DNA from: an uncultured Alphaproteobacteria bacterium
GTDB taxonomy: Bacteria; Pseudomonadota; Alphaproteobacteria; Rhizobiales; Ancalomicrobiaceae
DNA length: 64,000 nt
Reading direction: 5' to 3'
Assembly: GCA_937892955.1 (NCBI GenBank)
Contig: CALBKH010000012.1
Coordinates: 1-64,000 of the forward strand
Numbering within the stretch: position 1 is the first letter of the stretch; every line of letters starts with the position of its first letter. The notes below the pieces were generated by a model. That model ran no database searches, had not been told where the DNA came from, and saw only the letters and a program-made list of their open reading frames with translations. The position numbers and the translations under genes were made by a program. Shown here piece after piece: positions 8,355 to 16,870 of this stretch.

Positions 8355-8915
8355 ATGCCCCGCCTCCTTCTGCTGCGCCACGCCAAATCGTCCTGGGACG
8401 ACGTGTCGGCCGACGATTTCGATCGACCGCTGAACGCCCGTGGCCGCGTCGCCGCACCGGTGATGGGCAGCCACATCGCCGCCCACGGGCTCGCCCCCGA
8501 TCGGATCCTCTGCTCCTCGGCCCGGCGCGCCCGCGAGACGCTCGCCGCCCTGCTGCCGCACCTCGACGAGGACGTCGACATCCGCCTCACCCGCGACCTC
8601 TACTTCGCCGGCGAGGATCGCATGATCGATCAGATCCGCGCCCACGGCGGCAATGCCACGACGCTTCTCGTCGTCGGCCACAATCCCGGCATCCAGGAGA
8701 CCGCCCTCGCCCTGCTCGGCGACGGCGTCCCGGCGATCCTCGACGCGGTAGCGGGGAAGTTCCCCACCGCCGGCCTCGTCGTCGTCGATTTCCCGGCGAT
8801 CAAATGGGTCGACATCGAACCCAAGACCGGCAAGGGCGTCGCCTTCCTGCGCCCGCGTGGCCGCAAGTTGGTCGAGATCCGAGCCGAGGAAACCGTGGAA
8901 GACGAAGAGGCGTGA
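8355..8915 (+). CDS. SixA-like histidine phosphatase
   Basis: The 186-residue protein belongs to the histidine phosphatase superfamily (short SixA type). The catalytic LLRHAKSSW motif lies at the N terminus with His9, and the second conserved His is in VVGHNPGIQE. SixA-type enzymes dephosphorylate phosphohistidine on phosphotransfer proteins; the substrate here is unknown. An in-frame ATG at 8328 exists, but 8355 starts exactly at the domain. A PHO box lies upstream. The next gene, ycjX-like, starts 79 bp downstream. Confidence 0.85.
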   Translation: MPRLLLLRHAKSSWDDVSADDFDRPLNARGRVAAPVMGSHIAAHGLAPDRILCSSARRARETLAALLPHLDEDVDIRLTRDLYFAGEDRMIDQIRAHGGNATTLLVVGHNPGIQETALALLGDGVPAILDAVAGKFPTAGLVVVDFPAIKWVDIEPKTGKGVAFLRPRGRKLVEIRAEETVEDEEA

Positions 8916-8994
8916 CCTCCGACGGCCGTCCCGCCCTTGGCGAGATGGTCGCGTCGTACCTACATGGGGGAGGTCCCGCCGCCGAGGCTCCTCC

Positions 8995-10581
8995 ATGTCG
9001 CCGCACGCCCCGCCGTCCCTCTCCTTCCTCGATCAGGCCCGCACCGCGCTCGCCAACGCCGGCGATTTCGCCATGGGCCTCGCGACCCCGACGGTGCGCC
9101 TCGGCGTCACCGGCCTCTCTCGCGCCGGCAAGACGGTGTTCATCACCGCCCTCGTCCACAATCTGCTGCACGGCGGTCGCCTGCCGCTGTTCCGCGCCGC
9201 CGCCGACGGCCGCCTCTACGGCGCTGCGCTCGAGCCCCAGCCCGACGATGCGGTGCCGCGCTTCGACTACGAAGCCCATGTGAAGACCCTGGTCGAGGAG
9301 CGGCTGTGGCCCTCCTCCACCCGCCGCGTGTCGGAGTTGCGCCTCACCCTCGAGTTCGAATCGAGCTCGTTCTTCGCCCGCACCTTCGGCCGCGGCCGTC
9401 TCCATCTCGACATCGTCGACTATCCCGGCGAGTGGCTGCTCGACCTGCCGCTGCTGTCCAAGAGCTGGGCCGAATGGTCGGCCGAGACGCTGGCGCGCGC
9501 CGGCCGCGGTTCCCATGCCGCCCTCGCCGGCCCGTGGCTCGCCGCCACCCGCGCCGTCGATCCCGCCGGACCGGAGGACGAGACCACCGCCCGCCGGCTC
9601 GCCACCCTGTTCACCGATTACCTGACCGCGGCGCGCGCCGATGAGCACGCGCTCTCCGCCCTGCCGCCCGGCCGCTTCCTCATGCCCGGCGATCTCGAGG
9701 GCTCGCCTGCTCTGACCTTCGCGCCGCTGCCGGTCGACGGCGCCGTCCCGGCGAAGTCCCTCGCCGCGATGATGGAGCGCCGCTACGAGGCCTACAAGGA
9801 CGTGGTGGTGCGCCCCTTCTTCCGCGACCACTTCGCCCGGCTCGATCGCCAGATCGTCCTCGTCGACGCCCTACAGGCACTCAACGCCGGTCCGCGCGCC
9901 GTCGCCGATCTCGCCGATGCGCTCGCCGACATTCTCGCCTGCTTCCGCCCGGGCAGGACCTCCTGGCTCGCCTCGATCCTCACCCGCCGCATCGACCGTA
10001 TCGTCTTCGCCGCCACCAAGGCCGACCACCTCCACCGCGCCTCGCACGACCGCCTGGAGAAGATCCTGCGCCGCCTCGTCGGCGAAGCCATGAGCCGGGC
10101 AACCTTCGCCGGCGCCGAGATCGACGTGGTGGCGCTCGCCGCCGTCCGCGCCACGCGCGAGGCCATGGTCGAACACGGCGGCGAGAAATTGCCGGCCATT
10201 CTCGGCACCCCCCTGCCCGGTGAGGAGCTGGGCGGCGAGAAGCTCGATCCGAGCAGCGAATTCGCCTTGTTTCCCGGTGACTTGCCGGAGAACCCGGACT
10301 CTCTTTTCCCGCCCGCGGACTCGTCGCGTGAACGGTCCGATTCGTCACATGAAGCGGGGCCGAAAACCGATTCCGGATCAGGCACTTCGTCCGCCTCGGC
10401 GGATTCTCCGGCGAAACGGCGGAAGACCGAAGTGGAATCGAAGGATGAGGAACCGGCGGTCGAGTTCGTGCGCTTCCGCCCGCCCCGCCTGGAACGCACC
10501 GCCGAGGGCTTCACCTTGTCGCTGCCCCACATCCGTCTCGACCGTACCCTCGAGTTCCTCCTCGGAGACCGGCTGACATGA
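8995..10581 (+). CDS. YcjX-like P-loop NTPase (DUF463)
   Basis: The 528-residue protein carries a P-loop GLSRAGKT at 40-47 and VDYPGEWLLDLPL, features of the YcjX/DUF463 family of stress-linked, GTPase-like proteins. The start at 8995 matches the family N terminus; an upstream in-frame ATG inside the phosphatase gene is rejected. It overlaps the downstream DUF697/YcjF-like gene by ATGA, the same pairing as ycjX-ycjF in enterobacteria. Odd feature: a Ser/Asp/Glu-rich insertion (about residues 438-490) breaks the C-terminal part just before the conserved last strand. Cellular role is not established. Confidence 0.85.
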   Translation: MSPHAPPSLSFLDQARTALANAGDFAMGLATPTVRLGVTGLSRAGKTVFITALVHNLLHGGRLPLFRAAADGRLYGAALEPQPDDAVPRFDYEAHVKTLVEERLWPSSTRRVSELRLTLEFESSSFFARTFGRGRLHLDIVDYPGEWLLDLPLLSKSWAEWSAETLARAGRGSHAALAGPWLAATRAVDPAGPEDETTARRLATLFTDYLTAARADEHALSALPPGRFLMPGDLEGSPALTFAPLPVDGAVPAKSLAAMMERRYEAYKDVVVRPFFRDHFARLDRQIVLVDALQALNAGPRAVADLADALADILACFRPGRTSWLASILTRRIDRIVFAATKADHLHRASHDRLEKILRRLVGEAMSRATFAGAEIDVVALAAVRATREAMVEHGGEKLPAILGTPLPGEELGGEKLDPSSEFALFPGDLPENPDSLFPPADSSRERSDSSHEAGPKTDSGSGTSSASADSPAKRRKTEVESKDEEPAVEFVRFRPPRLERTAEGFTLSLPHIRLDRTLEFLLGDRLT

Positions 10582-11594
10582 CCGACGCCCCTCGCCGGCC
10601 TCGCGCCTTCCGGATCGACGCCCCCGGCGTCCACGTCGTCACCCCGGAGAGCGACGCGCCCTTCGGCACCCGCACCGTCGTCACCCCGTCCGACGAACCG
10701 CTCGAGATCGCCACCACCTCGCCGCCGGCGCCCCCCCGCCGCTTTCCGTGGAAGACGGTGCTCCTCGCGGCGATCGGCGGCCTGATCTCGCTGTCGCTCG
10801 GCCTCGCCCTCGACCGGCTGATCTCGGAACTGTGGGCGCGCGCCACCTGGCTCGGCTGGGTCGGCATCGCCTTCCTCGGCGTCGCCGTCCTCGCCCTCCT
10901 CGCCATCGTCATCCGCGAGGTGATCGGCACCCTGCGCCTCGCCGAGGTCGAGCACCTGCGCGCCCGCGTCGCCCTCGCCGTCGGCGCCGACGACCGGCGC
11001 GCCGCCCCCGGCCTCGTCGACGCCCTCGACCGGCTGGCCGCCGCCCGCCCGGAGAACGCCCGCCCCCGCGCCGCGCTCGCCGCCCATCGCGCCGAGGTGA
11101 TCGAAGGCCGCGACCTCCTGGCGCTGGCCGAGCGCGAGCTCATGGGCCCGCTCGACGCCACCGCCCGCTCGCTGATCCTCGAAGCCGCCAAGCGGGTGTC
11201 GGTGGTGACCGCCATCTCGCCGCGGGCGATCGTCGACATCGCCTATGTCGCCTGGGAGAACCTGCGCCTCGCCCGGGCGCTGGCCGATCTCTACGGCGGC
11301 CGCCCCGGCACCGTCGGCTTCCTGCGCCTGCTCGGCCGCATCCTCACCCATCTCGGCATCACCGGCGGCATGGCGCTCGGCGACACGCTGGTCCAGCAAC
11401 TCGTCGGTCAGGGCCTCGCCGCCCGCCTCTCCGCCCGTCTCGGCGAAGGCGTGGTCAACGGCCTCTTGACCGCCCGGCTCGGCCTCGCCGCCCTGGAGAT
11501 CGTCCGGCCGATGCCCTGGGTGGCGCTCGACCGGCCGTCGCTCGGCGACATGATGGGCGAACTCGCCCGCCCGATCGGCAAGGAGGCCTCGTAG
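10578..11594 (+). CDS. YcjF-like membrane protein (TIGR01620/DUF697)
   Basis: The 338-residue protein has a Pro-rich cytosolic N terminus, two closely spaced transmembrane helices (about 58-80 and 88-112), and a C-terminal domain with AIVDIAYVAWENLRLARALA and YGGRPGTVGFLRL typical of YcjF/TIGR01620. Its ATG overlaps the ycjX-like stop (ATGA), so the two are translationally coupled and probably form a membrane-associated complex. Function unknown; E. coli relatives are linked to envelope stress. Confidence 0.85.
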   Translation: MTDAPRRPRAFRIDAPGVHVVTPESDAPFGTRTVVTPSDEPLEIATTSPPAPPRRFPWKTVLLAAIGGLISLSLGLALDRLISELWARATWLGWVGIAFLGVAVLALLAIVIREVIGTLRLAEVEHLRARVALAVGADDRRAAPGLVDALDRLAAARPENARPRAALAAHRAEVIEGRDLLALAERELMGPLDATARSLILEAAKRVSVVTAISPRAIVDIAYVAWENLRLARALADLYGGRPGTVGFLRLLGRILTHLGITGGMALGDTLVQQLVGQGLAARLSARLGEGVVNGLLTARLGLAALEIVRPMPWVALDRPSLGDMMGELARPIGKEAS

Positions 11595-11673
11595 CCGTCC
11601 GCCATCGGTGGGTCGCGACCGCCAGACCTTCGCCTCGGGCAGAGGAGACCCGCGCACAGGTCGCCCCTCTTGC

Positions 11674-11687
11674 TTGACCTCTCTCAA
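11674..11687 (+). promoter_or_regulatory. FNR/FixK-like box
   Basis: TTGACCTCTCTCAA has the TTGA-N6-TCAA core of Fnr/FixK sites, 106 bp upstream of the universal stress protein start. The inner bases (C..C) are not symmetric, so this is a one-sided match. Universal stress genes are frequent members of low-oxygen regulons in alphaproteobacteria, which supports the reading. Confidence 0.45.
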
Positions 11688-11792
11688 TGCGCGACCTTGG
11701 TAGGCGCCTAGAGTCGCAAGAAGAATTTCACATCGCACAGCGGCGCCGTCGCCGCCCGGAGAGCGTGCGGCGAGGCGACGAGGAGGAACGAG

Positions 11793-12218
11793 ATGTTCAC
11801 GAAGATCCTGGTACCGGTCGATCCCAACGAGATGGATTTCGCCAAGTCGGCCGTCGCCGCCGCCACCAACCTCGCCATGCAGTCGGGAGGCCACGTGGTC
11901 CTCGTCGGCGTCCTGCCGGTGATGAACGGCTACGTCTCGGAATATCTGCCGGCCGATTTCGAAGTCGGTTTCGAAAAAGAGACCGAGAACCGCATCCGCG
12001 CCATCGGCGTCGCCGCCGGGCTGAAGGAGGGCAGGTTCTCGGTGAAGCTGCGCACCGGCTCGGTCTATCACGAGGTGATCGACGAGGCGAAGGAGAGCGG
12101 CATCGACCTGATCGTCGTCACCTCGCATCGGCCGCAGATGTCGACCTACCTGCTCGGCTCCAACGCCGCCAAGATCGTCCGCCACGCCACCTGCTCGGTG
12201 CTGGTGCTGAGGAACTGA
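11793..12218 (+). CDS. universal stress protein (UspA family)
   Basis: The 141-residue single-domain protein begins MFTKILVPVDPNEMDFAKSA and ends LLGSNAAKIVRHATCSVLVL, containing the ATP-binding type signature G-x-N-A-x(3)-V-R-H typical of UspA folds. It is cytoplasmic and likely aids survival during energy or oxygen stress. A strong GAGGAGGAA ribosome site precedes it. It appears monocistronic and sits behind an FNR/FixK-like box. Confidence 0.88.
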   Translation: MFTKILVPVDPNEMDFAKSAVAAATNLAMQSGGHVVLVGVLPVMNGYVSEYLPADFEVGFEKETENRIRAIGVAAGLKEGRFSVKLRTGSVYHEVIDEAKESGIDLIVVTSHRPQMSTYLLGSNAAKIVRHATCSVLVLRN

Positions 12219-12453
12219 GACCGGCGCCGTCGCGAAGACGGCGGGCGCGGTGGAGATCCACCGGGGACCCGAGATGCGTACTCGGAAATTCGCGAGGGCG
12301 CCGAGCGAAAGTCGGCACCCTCGTCGTGGGTTGCTCGACGGGACCTCCCCACGCCGGCTGTCGAAACGCCGAAACCGCGGCGCTCCGGGAGAGACCGGCG
12401 AAGCTCGTTCGCCCCTCGCATCGGGTCGAGACCGCGAGAGGGAGGGGACACAT

Positions 12454-13308
12454 TTGATCGATCGACGGCTCGTCGCCATCCTTTTCGCGGCGATCTTCTG
12501 GGCCGCGCCCGCCCCCGCCACCGAGGAGGCGCGCCTCGGTGCGATCATCATCGACTATGCCCCACCGACCGATCCGTCGCTGAAGCCCTATCACGATCTG
12601 GCCAGAGCGGGCCGCATGCTGGAGCACGTCCGGGCCGTGTTCGCACCGCTCCGGCTGCCCCGTCCGCTGACGGTTCGTACCGCGAGCTGCGACGGTGAGG
12701 CCGACGCCTGGTACGAGAACGACGTCGTCCAGATCTGCTACGAATATCTCCGCTACGTCGACGGGCTGGCGCGCCGCCGCGGGCGTCCCGCCGGCCTGAG
12801 CGAGAAGGACGCCTTTCTCGGACCGGTGATCGAGGTCTTTCTCCACGAAGCGGCGCACGCCATCTTCGACCTCCTCCGCATCCCCATCCTCGGCAAGGAG
12901 GAGGATGCCGCCGATCATCTCGCCGCGCTGGGGCTGCTGAGCTTCGGTCCGGAGCGATCGAAGGGGCTGATCGCCGGATTGGCGCACATGCACCTGAACG
13001 ACGCCGGCTTCCGCAGCCCGCGCCAACTGAACCGCCGACACCTCGGCCTCACCGACCCGAGGGCCATGGCGGACGAACACAGCACGGCGCTCCAACGCCT
13101 CTACACCGTGCTCTGCCTCGCCGTCGGCTCGGGCGACGAGGGTTTCGCCGCGGCGGTCGGCGACCTCCTTCCGGCCGACCGGACCGGGTCGTGCCCCGGC
13201 GAATACGCCCAGGTGGTCCACGCCTATCGCACCCTCGTCCTGCCGCATGTCGATCCGGCGTCGGTCGCCACCGGACACCCTTTCGGATGGGTCTCGCCGT
13301 CGCCGTGA
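12454..13308 (+). CDS. DUF4344 putative secreted metallopeptidase
   Basis: The frame encodes a signal peptide (LIDRRLVAILFAAIFWAAPAPA) followed by a DUF4344-like domain. HEAAH is at residues 131-135, with a downstream Glu/Asp cluster (GKEEDAADH) that could give the third zinc ligand. The start is taken as TTG at 12454 because GAGAGGGAGGGG lies just upstream and the signal peptide begins exactly there; longer in-frame starts give Arg-rich, non-coding-looking sequence. The product is 284 residues. It is probably periplasmic. Proteolytic activity is inferred from HExxH only. Confidence 0.7.
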   Translation: MIDRRLVAILFAAIFWAAPAPATEEARLGAIIIDYAPPTDPSLKPYHDLARAGRMLEHVRAVFAPLRLPRPLTVRTASCDGEADAWYENDVVQICYEYLRYVDGLARRRGRPAGLSEKDAFLGPVIEVFLHEAAHAIFDLLRIPILGKEEDAADHLAALGLLSFGPERSKGLIAGLAHMHLNDAGFRSPRQLNRRHLGLTDPRAMADEHSTALQRLYTVLCLAVGSGDEGFAAAVGDLLPADRTGSCPGEYAQVVHAYRTLVLPHVDPASVATGHPFGWVSPSP

Positions 13309-13400
13309 TCGGATCGCGCCGAGAAAGAGGCCGCCCCATCGACGAAGCCGCGCTACGCGCGGGCCGTCGCGACGACACGCCGGCGTGACCGACACACTCC

Positions 13401-14576
13401 CTACCGCGCCAGTTCACGCGCCGCCCGATCCAGACCCTCGATGGTCAGCGGGAACATCCGGTCGCCCACCAGCTGTTTCATCATGCCGATCGACGGGGTG
13501 TAGCCCCAATAGGCCTCCGGCGTCGGGTTGAGCCACACCGTCTTGGGATAGACCGTCGTCACCCGTTGCAGCCAGGTCGAGCCGGCCTCCTCGTTCCAGT
13601 ATTCGACCGAGCCGCCCGGATAGGTGATCTCGTAAGGCGACATCGACGCGTCGCCGACGAAGATCACCTTGTAGTCCGACGGGTACTTGTGCAGCACCGA
13701 CCAGGTGTCGATCTTCTCGGTCCGCCTACGGGCGTTGTTCTTCCACACGAAGTCGTAGAGACAGTTGTGGAAATAGAACCACTCCATGGTCTTGAACTCG
13801 GTGCGCACCGCCGAGAACAACTCCTCGCAGACCCGCACGTGGTCGTCCATCGAGCCGCCGACGTCGAAGAAGACGAGGAGCTTCACCGCGTTGCGCCGTT
13901 CGGGACGCATCTGCACGTCGAGATAGCCGTGCTTCGCCGTCTCGCGGATGGTGCCGTCGAGATCGAGCTCGTCGGCCGCGCCGGTGCGGGCGAAGCGGCG
14001 CAGCCGCTTCAGCGCCACCTTGATGTTGCGGGTGCCGAGTTCGACCGCGCCGTCGAGATCCTTGAACTCGCGCTTGTCCCAGACCTTCACCGCCCGGCGG
14101 TGGCGGCTCCCCTCCTGACCGATACGCACTCCTTCCGGGTTGTAGCCGTAGGCGCCGAAGGGCGAGGTGCCGGCCGTGCCGATCCACTTGGAGCCGCCCT
14201 GGTGGCGCTCCTTCTGCTCCTCGAGCCGCTTCTTCAGCGTCTCCATCAGCTTCTCGAAGCCGCCGAGCGCCTCGATCTGCGCCTTCTCCTCCTCGGTCAG
14301 GAACTTCTCGGCGAGTTTCCGCAGCCATTCCTCGGGGATGGCGACCTCGGTCGCTTCCGACATCAGGTCGAGCCCCTTGAAGACGTGACCGAAGACCCGG
14401 TCGAACTTGTCGAGATGCTTCTCGTTCTTGACCAGACAGACCCGAGCGAGGTGATAGAAATCCTCCACCCGCCGCTCGGCGAGGTCAGCCTCCAGCGCCT
14501 CCATCAAGGTGAGATATTCGCGAAGGCTGACCGGGATCCCGGCGCTCTTCAGTTCGGAGAAGAAGGTGACGAACAT
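13401..14576 (-). CDS. CoxE-like von Willebrand A domain protein
   Basis: The 391-residue protein has a helical N-terminal region, then a CoxE-like VWA domain. The MIDAS-type motif is DVGGSMD at 238-244, close to the canonical DxSxS but with Gly at the first Ser position. Lines such as WFYFHNCLYDFVW and VIFVGDASMSPYEI are typical of this group. CoxE-like VWA proteins work with MoxR ATPases as metal-centre insertion or complex maturation factors; the nearest MoxR gene is at 5348-6193. It is cytoplasmic, with no signal peptide. The start is divergent from the TadG-like gene. Confidence 0.82.
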   Translation of the reverse strand: MFVTFFSELKSAGIPVSLREYLTLMEALEADLAERRVEDFYHLARVCLVKNEKHLDKFDRVFGHVFKGLDLMSEATEVAIPEEWLRKLAEKFLTEEEKAQIEALGGFEKLMETLKKRLEEQKERHQGGSKWIGTAGTSPFGAYGYNPEGVRIGQEGSRHRRAVKVWDKREFKDLDGAVELGTRNIKVALKRLRRFARTGAADELDLDGTIRETAKHGYLDVQMRPERRNAVKLLVFFDVGGSMDDHVRVCEELFSAVRTEFKTMEWFYFHNCLYDFVWKNNARRRTEKIDTWSVLHKYPSDYKVIFVGDASMSPYEITYPGGSVEYWNEEAGSTWLQRVTTVYPKTVWLNPTPEAYWGYTPSIGMMKQLVGDRMFPLTIEGLDRAARELAR

Positions 14577-14785
14577 GCGCGCTCCCGGTCGCGGCGACGC
14601 CCCACGATAGCCTCTGACGGGTCGGCGCGAAAGCGATCGCCGGAACGACCGCAGACCCCCGCGCGTGACCGCGAGAAAGCACCTCTTCTCGGAAACCCTC
14701 CGAAAATTTCCCGATTAGCGCTCCATCAACATCTGACGTTTAGCCTGAGCGCAGAACGATCACCATCGATGGCGGCGAAGGCGAA

Positions 14786-16120
14786 ATGTTCTTTCTGAAG
14801 AAGCTCGAGGCGTTCGGCCGGGATCGCAGCGGCGCCATCGCGGTCCTGATCGGGCTCGTCGGCACGATCCTGTTCGTCGCCGTCGGCGTGACCCTCGACG
14901 TGATCGAGGTCTTCAATCTCAGGTCCCGCCTCCAGTACGCGGCGGATGCCGCCGCGCTCACCGGCGCCATCACCGCCCGAGACAGCTCCAGCGGCGGTGC
15001 CCAGGCTTCGGACCGCGCCATCGCCCAGACCGTCGCGAACACCCATTTCGCCGCGGCGAACATCGCCGGTGCGACCGGTGCCTCGACCATCACCTACGCC
15101 GCCAACCTCGTCACCTCGACCTACGACTGGCAGGGCGCCTTCGCGCCGCGCTTCTCGCGGATCATCGGCATCGACACCTGGCCGGTCAGCGGCTCGTCGT
15201 CGGCCAAGGTCGCGGTGTCGCAGCCGGGCTATGTCGACATCTATTTCGTCATCGACGCCTCGCATTCGATGGCGATCGGCGCCACCGCCGCCGACCAGTC
15301 GGTGATGATGAACAAGATCGGCTGCACCATCGGCTGCCATCTGGCGACCGGCTCCGACACCATCTCCAAGGCGCGCACCGCGGGAGCGACGCTGCGCTTC
15401 GACGTGATCAAGTCGGCGATCACCAGCATTCTCGCCAAGACCAAGACGATCCAGGCGGCGGCGATCTCCGCCGGTCGCGGCCCGGTCATCCGTATCGCGT
15501 TCCTCACCTATTCGAACACGATGAAGACGCCCTTCGCCCTGTCGTCGGACCTCACCGCCGCCACGACCGCCCTCTCCTCGCTCGACGTCGACACCGCGGT
15601 CGGCCAGACCGGAACGAACTTCCACACACTCTTCTCCTCTCTCAACGCCGTCTCGATGGTCAACGGCGACGGCAAGACCGCGGCGAAGCCGAAGTCCTTC
15701 GTCATCCTGATGACCGACGGTGTCGAGGATTCGGTGATCCAGACCGGAACCGGCGGCACGAAGGTCGGGCGCGACCCCAATTTCGTGAACTACAGCCCCT
15801 ATGACCGCGAGACCAGCATGGGGTTCAACTGGGACATCCAGGGCTTCGACCCGACCCTCTGCGCGACGCTGAAGTCGAAGGGCACCAACCTGATGACCCT
15901 CAACGTCGAATATCTGGTGCCGACCCTGTCGCCGGATTCGGGCGACCCGCGCTATCTCTTCGTCAAGAACACGTTGAAGTCGAAGATCCAGACGAACATG
16001 GCCACTTGCGCCACCTCCTCGGAAATGGCGCTCTACGCCTCGAGCTCGTCCGACATCACCACCGCCGTCGACAAGCTCTTCTCCCTCGCCCTCGCGTCGG
16101 CCGTCTATCTGTCGAAGTGA
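14786..16120 (+). CDS. TadG-like pilus-assembly protein with VWA domain
   Basis: The 444-residue protein starts with a short cytosolic stretch and a TadE/TadG-type hydrophobic segment (GAIAVLIGLVGTILFVAVGV, 16-35). It continues with QYAADAAALTGA, then a periplasmic VWA domain with MIDAS DASHS at 157-161 and LMTDGVED further on. Related proteins belong to Flp pilus (tad) systems or to stand-alone Tad-like secreted surface factors. No other tad gene is nearby. Four Cys residues could form disulfides. Start at 14786 is preceded by a weak GAAGG. Confidence 0.75.
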   Translation: MFFLKKLEAFGRDRSGAIAVLIGLVGTILFVAVGVTLDVIEVFNLRSRLQYAADAAALTGAITARDSSSGGAQASDRAIAQTVANTHFAAANIAGATGASTITYAANLVTSTYDWQGAFAPRFSRIIGIDTWPVSGSSSAKVAVSQPGYVDIYFVIDASHSMAIGATAADQSVMMNKIGCTIGCHLATGSDTISKARTAGATLRFDVIKSAITSILAKTKTIQAAAISAGRGPVIRIAFLTYSNTMKTPFALSSDLTAATTALSSLDVDTAVGQTGTNFHTLFSSLNAVSMVNGDGKTAAKPKSFVILMTDGVEDSVIQTGTGGTKVGRDPNFVNYSPYDRETSMGFNWDIQGFDPTLCATLKSKGTNLMTLNVEYLVPTLSPDSGDPRYLFVKNTLKSKIQTNMATCATSSEMALYASSSSDITTAVDKLFSLALASAVYLSK

Positions 16121-16139
16121 CCGCGCCGACGCGCCGGCG

Positions 16140-16703
16140 TCACGCGGCCGCGCCCGTCACATCGGCCGTGCGCACCACCCGGCAGAAGTCCGCCGCCAGG
16201 GTCGCGACGTGTGCCCGATGGATCTCGCGGGCGGGAATCGTCCCCTCACCCAGCGCGTCCGGCAGATCCGAACAGTCGCAGGCGTCCTCCACCATCACCA
16301 TCGGCCAGCCCATGTTGGCGCCGGTGCGGATGGTGGTCGAGACGCACATGTCGCTCGCCCAGCCGAGGCACCAAACCTCCTTCGCCCCGAGCCGCCGCAG
16401 GCGCAGGTCGAGATCGGTGCCGATGAAGGCGGAATTGACCGACTTCACCACCAGCGCCTCGCCCGGCTCCGGCTCGAAACCGGGCCTGAGCGCATTGCCC
16501 GGGTGATCGGGGCGGAACCACGAGCCCGCGTCGACCGAGTCGTGACGGACGTGGATCACCGGCCGTCCAGCGGCGCGGAACGCGGCGATCACCGCCAGCG
16601 CTTTGGCGTCGAGATCCGGATTGCCGCGCGGCGGCCGCCCCGGCAGATCGATCGCCCGCTGCATGTCGATCACCACCAGAACCGCACCCTCGGGAAGCCT
16701 CAT
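16140..16703 (-). CDS. isochorismatase-family cysteine hydrolase
   Basis: The 187-residue protein has the cysteine hydrolase triad of this superfamily: Asp13 in VVIDMQ, Lys87 in VVKSVNSAF and Cys120 in GWASDMCVSTT. These enzymes hydrolyse amides or vinyl ethers (nicotinamide, ureidoacrylate, N-carbamoyl compounds); the substrate cannot be read from sequence. The start at 16703 has GAGAGGG eight bases upstream and begins at the domain; an ATG seven codons earlier is possible. It is convergent with the TadG-like gene. Confidence 0.85.
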   Translation of the reverse strand: MRLPEGAVLVVIDMQRAIDLPGRPPRGNPDLDAKALAVIAAFRAAGRPVIHVRHDSVDAGSWFRPDHPGNALRPGFEPEPGEALVVKSVNSAFIGTDLDLRLRRLGAKEVWCLGWASDMCVSTTIRTGANMGWPMVMVEDACDCSDLPDALGEGTIPAREIHRAHVATLAADFCRVVRTADVTGAAA

Positions 16704-16870
16704 CGTCGTGCCCTCTCGTTCCATCGCCGACGCGCGTCGCGTCGCTCCGTCACCGGCTGCGGGAAAAAACCTTGCCGAGCCGCCGCGACCGGCATCTCAT
16801 GACGAACCCCCGCGGTCCAGCCGGATCGGCGGGGATCTGCTCTGCCGTGACCCCGCGACCGGAGGCCCCG

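Noticed and set aside
8857..8994. N-terminal extension of the YcjX-like protein
   Set aside because: It overlaps the histidine phosphatase coding end, is Arg/Trp-rich and lies before the conserved start at 8995.
14713..14730. CtrA-like TTAG-N7-TCAAC upstream of the TadG-like gene
   Set aside because: Two mismatches to the consensus in a short motif are expected by chance.
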